NCBI GenBank assembly: GCA_011525625.1
Contig: WYAX01000014.1
Location: 62,001-126,000, forward strand
Source: Nitrospira defluvii
Lineage (GTDB): Bacteria; Nitrospirota; Nitrospiria; Nitrospirales; Nitrospiraceae
Direction of reading: 5' to 3'
DNA length: 64,000 nt
Part shown: piece by piece, positions 61,929 to 64,000 of the stretch
Layout: each line of letters begins with the position of its first letter
Numbering within the stretch: the first letter of the stretch is position 1
The notes under the pieces: model-generated
What the model was told of the DNA's origin: nothing
Databases searched by the model: none
The model's input: only the letters and a program-made list of their open reading frames with translations
Position numbers and translations under genes: made by a program

Positions 61929-62645
61929 ATGACACACGACCTGACAGTACATCCTCATCCCGCGGCATTTCTTGAGGTCGGACTCTCTCTTCAGCTGAGT
62001 CTGGCCGGGGAAGAGGGCGGCGGACAATATGGCTCCACGGTTCTCGGCTGGAAACACCGCAGTTGGATCATCTGTGAATGGCCGTTTCATTTCGGACAGC
62101 CGATACCCTGTGCGGTCGGCACCACGTGCTTGTTGCGCTACATTTATGCCGGACGAATCATCGGCTATCGCACCGAGGTGTTGCACTCCCAGCTGCAACC
62201 CTTTCCCATGCTCCTCTTGGCGTTTCCCTCGAACATCGAAGCGGTTCCATTGCGTAAACACGGACGCGTATCGGCTCACGAGCCTGTGGTGCTGCTCGAG
62301 GTTGCCGGCGGTATCGACGACCGCCGATCCGTACATCAGCCGAGAATCGGCGGGCTGTTGACTGACCTGAGCGCATCCGGCTGCGCCGTCCGCCTCCAGC
62401 GGCCGATTCAGGACTTTTTCCCGGGAATGGTGTTGCGCGCAGAATTTGAAATCGTCGGGACCGGTCACGTCAACAATCTGACGGCCCTCGTGCGAAACGT
62501 GTCACTGCAAGCGGACGGCACGCACCTGGGCCTGGAATTCCGGTTCGACGGCAGGGAGACGATCGAGTATCGCGGGTGGGGCGGGTCGGTGAAAAAGGCC
62601 CTCGAATCCTTCGTGCTTCAGAAACACCCCGCTGAATCCGCCTAG
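61929..62645 (+). CDS. YcgR-like flagellar brake protein (PilZ)
   Basis: A 238-residue protein: an N-terminal YcgR-N-like beta domain (about 1-115) and a C-terminal PilZ domain with RKHGR (RxxxR) and DLSASG (D/NxSxxG), so c-di-GMP binding is likely. YcgR slows the flagellar motor when c-di-GMP is high by contacting FliG/MotA. ATG 61929 is chosen because the candidate sigma-28 promoter would start transcription after the ATG at 61884. It is divergent from the HD-GYP gene, giving a matched pair of c-di-GMP sensor and remover. Confidence 0.83.
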   Translation: MTHDLTVHPHPAAFLEVGLSLQLSLAGEEGGGQYGSTVLGWKHRSWIICEWPFHFGQPIPCAVGTTCLLRYIYAGRIIGYRTEVLHSQLQPFPMLLLAFPSNIEAVPLRKHGRVSAHEPVVLLEVAGGIDDRRSVHQPRIGGLLTDLSASGCAVRLQRPIQDFFPGMVLRAEFEIVGTGHVNNLTALVRNVSLQADGTHLGLEFRFDGRETIEYRGWGGSVKKALESFVLQKHPAESA

Positions 62646-62678
62646 ACTGCAGCGGCTGCCGGCGACTAGGTAGTTTTT
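62641..62678 (+). terminator. Possible terminator after the YcgR-like gene
   Basis: CCTAG (62641-62645) pairs with CTAGG (62666-62670) around an inner GCAG/CTGC stem, followed by TAGTTTTT. The T run supports termination. It overlaps one copy of the 13-bp motif at 62669, so one of the two readings may be wrong. Confidence 0.4.
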
Positions 62679-62704
62679 GCCCGGTTGCGCAGGCCGATTT
62701 TTCC
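62669..62704. promoter_or_regulatory. Pair of candidate enhancer motifs upstream of the sugar gene
   Basis: 62669-62681 reads GGTAGTTTTTGCC on the plus strand; 62692-62704 reads GGAAAAATCGGCC on the minus strand, a weaker copy. They start 23 bp apart and lie 65-90 bp before the sigma-54-like site at 62755. Confidence 0.4.
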
Positions 62705-62754
62705 TCATCGTCCGACACTCCTCCGTTTTTCCTCACGCATCCCAATACTTCAAG

Positions 62755-62770
62755 TGGCATGCATCTTGAT
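62755..62770 (+). promoter_or_regulatory. Weak sigma-54-like promoter before the sugar gene
   Basis: TGGCATGCATCTTGAT fits TGGCACG-N4-TTGCT except that the -12 GC is GA, an important position. The spacing is right. Transcription would start near 62781, 60 bases before ATG 62840. Confidence 0.4.
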
Positions 62771-62839
62771 TAGTCGTTCAATGCCGCCCCTCGTCCTGCG
62801 ACGAGGCCGTGCCCGATTCGACGAAGAGGGGACCACGAC

Positions 62840-64000
62840 CATGACGATTCATGCTCAGCACGCCAAACTTACTCCGCGATGGTGCCTTGCTCAGGACACC
62901 ATCGACCGTCAGGACATCGACCGATTGATCGACTGGCTCAAGACCTATCCGCGACTGACCAAAGGGGCGGTGACGCTGGAGTTCGAGCGGCACTGGTCCG
63001 AATGGCTCGGTCGTCCGTATTCCGTTAATTGCAACTCGGGCTCCTCCGCCAACTTGCTCATGTATTACGCCTTGCTGCGTTCGGGAAAGTTGCGCAATAC
63101 GAATGTCATCGTCCCCAGCGTCGGATGGGTCACGTCCATCGCTCCGGCCATGCAGTTCGGCTTTACACCCTACATGTGTGAGGCGGACCCGGACACGTTC
63201 GGACTCGATCTGAACCATCTTGAAGACCTCTTGAAGCGGCATCAGGCGCAGACCGTCTTGTTGGTGCAGGTCCTCGGAGTGCCGCATCGTATGCGTGAAG
63301 TGCAAGCACTGAAGGATCGCTACGGATTTTATTTGCTGGAAGACGCCTGTGCGGCCATCGGAGCCGAATACGAAGGCCGCAAGGTCGGCACGTTCGGCGA
63401 CATAGCCAGCTTTTCCTTTTACTTCGGCCATCAGATGTCCACGATCGAAGGGGGCATGGTGTCCTGCAGCGACCGGCAGTTCGCCGATCTGCTCCTCATG
63501 CTGCGCAGTCACGGATGGAGCAAGGATTTGCCCGGCGCACGGCATGAGGAATTGGTCGAGCAATATGAGATCGACGACTTCCACTCACCCTTCGTGTTCT
63601 ACGAGCCTGGATTCAACCTGCGCTCGACCGACCTCAATGCGTTTATCGGGATCGAACAGGTGCGCAAGCTCGATGGGATGACGGGGCGTCGACAGGCCAA
63701 TCATGATCGGTATCTGCAGCAGTTGGGTGCGCGCTTTTACACGCAACGTCCGCCGCGTGACAGCAAGGTCGCGAGTATTTCTTTCGGGTTGCTGGCCGAT
63801 TCCCCGGAGCAGCGTAAGCGCATCGTTCGCGCCCTGGTTGCCGAAGGGGTGGAAACCAGAATTTTTTCGGCCGGGAATCTGGGCCTGCATCCGTTCTGGA
63901 TGAACCGGTATGGGAAGGCCAGTTTTCCCGTGGCCGATCGGGTCCATCATTGCGGCTTCTTCCTGCCCAATCACGCATCCATGACCGAGCAGGACGTATT
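62840..64000 (+). CDS. DegT/DnrJ/EryC1-family sugar 3-dehydratase (ColD/E1 type), partial at the right edge
   Basis: 387 residues lie in the window and the frame is open at the edge. The PLP-fold signatures are clear: NCNSGSSANLLMYYALL (cofactor phosphate), EDACAAIGAEYEGRKVGTFGD, and FSFYFGHQMSTIEGGMV. In aminotransferases of this family the last segment holds the PLP lysine; here His197 is in its place. His at this position marks ColD and the E1/RfbH-type enzymes, which remove the C3 hydroxyl of nucleotide-4-keto-6-deoxysugars instead of transaminating them. GAGGGG precedes ATG. Such sugars end up in O-antigen or flagellin glycans. Confidence 0.82.

Noticed and set aside
61245..62468. A 407-codon open frame on the minus strand
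   Set aside because: It covers the ycgR-like gene on the other strand and the start of HD-GYP in another frame; composition is Arg-rich shadow-like.

Overview
The window reads as the chromosome of a motile Gram-negative bacterium of high GC content. Outer-membrane features include the flagellar L- and P-ring genes flgH and flgI, lipoproteins and a beta-barrel protein. The mix of a single large flagellar locus with NtrC-type regulators, sigma-54-like and sigma-28-like promoters, FlhF/FlhG and CsrA/FliW suggests Nitrospirota, probably Nitrospira. That assignment is a judgement from gene style; no rRNA is present to settle it.

Layout. (1) 1-8.7 kb: housekeeping genes, namely a dienelactone-hydrolase-like protein cut by the left edge, an oxidoreductase, a stand-alone AsnC-type sensor domain, ComM/YifB, small unknown proteins, clpB and a membrane protein. 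(2) 8.9-12.5 kb: histidine kinase, lipoprotein and NtrC-type regulator in one operon, the same order as qseE-qseG-qseF (glrK-yfhG-glrR), followed by two PilZ genes on the other strand. (3) 13.5-19.0 kb: a 5.4-kb integrative element in a tRNA-Thr gene, bounded by perfect 45-bp direct repeats. It carries an HUH replication initiator, a three-gene envelope-protein operon, a ribbon-helix-helix regulator, an excisionase-like protein and a tyrosine integrase. (4) 19.3-57.5 kb: an almost complete flagellar locus with FleQ/FlrA-like, FlrB and FlrC regulators; rod, hook, ring, switch, export and filament-junction genes; sigma-28 and its anti-sigma factor FlgM; FlhF, FlhG, CsrA and FliW. No flagellin, cap or motAB gene is visible. 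(5) 57.6-62.6 kb: a cyclic-di-GMP/signalling block with a hybrid kinase, an HD-GYP protein and a YcgR-like PilZ protein. (6) 62.8 kb to the end: a DegT-family sugar enzyme, cut by the right edge, with His in place of the PLP lysine.

How the genes appear to work together. Reading the intergenic DNA gives a consistent two-tier promoter scheme. Six GG-N10-GC type (sigma-54-like) sites precede the flrBC operon, flgB, fliK, fliL, flgF and, in a weaker form, the sugar gene. A 13-bp motif (about GGAAGTYTYTGCC), mostly in tandem pairs, lies upstream of five of them and could be the enhancer site of an NtrC-type regulator. Five sigma-28-like sites, all with a 12-bp spacer, precede a degenerate GGDEF gene, flgM, csrA, the HD-GYP operon and the ycgR-like gene. 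The most unusual protein is FliH, which carries an apparently intact response-regulator receiver domain at its N-terminus. This would allow phosphorylation-dependent control of the export ATPase.
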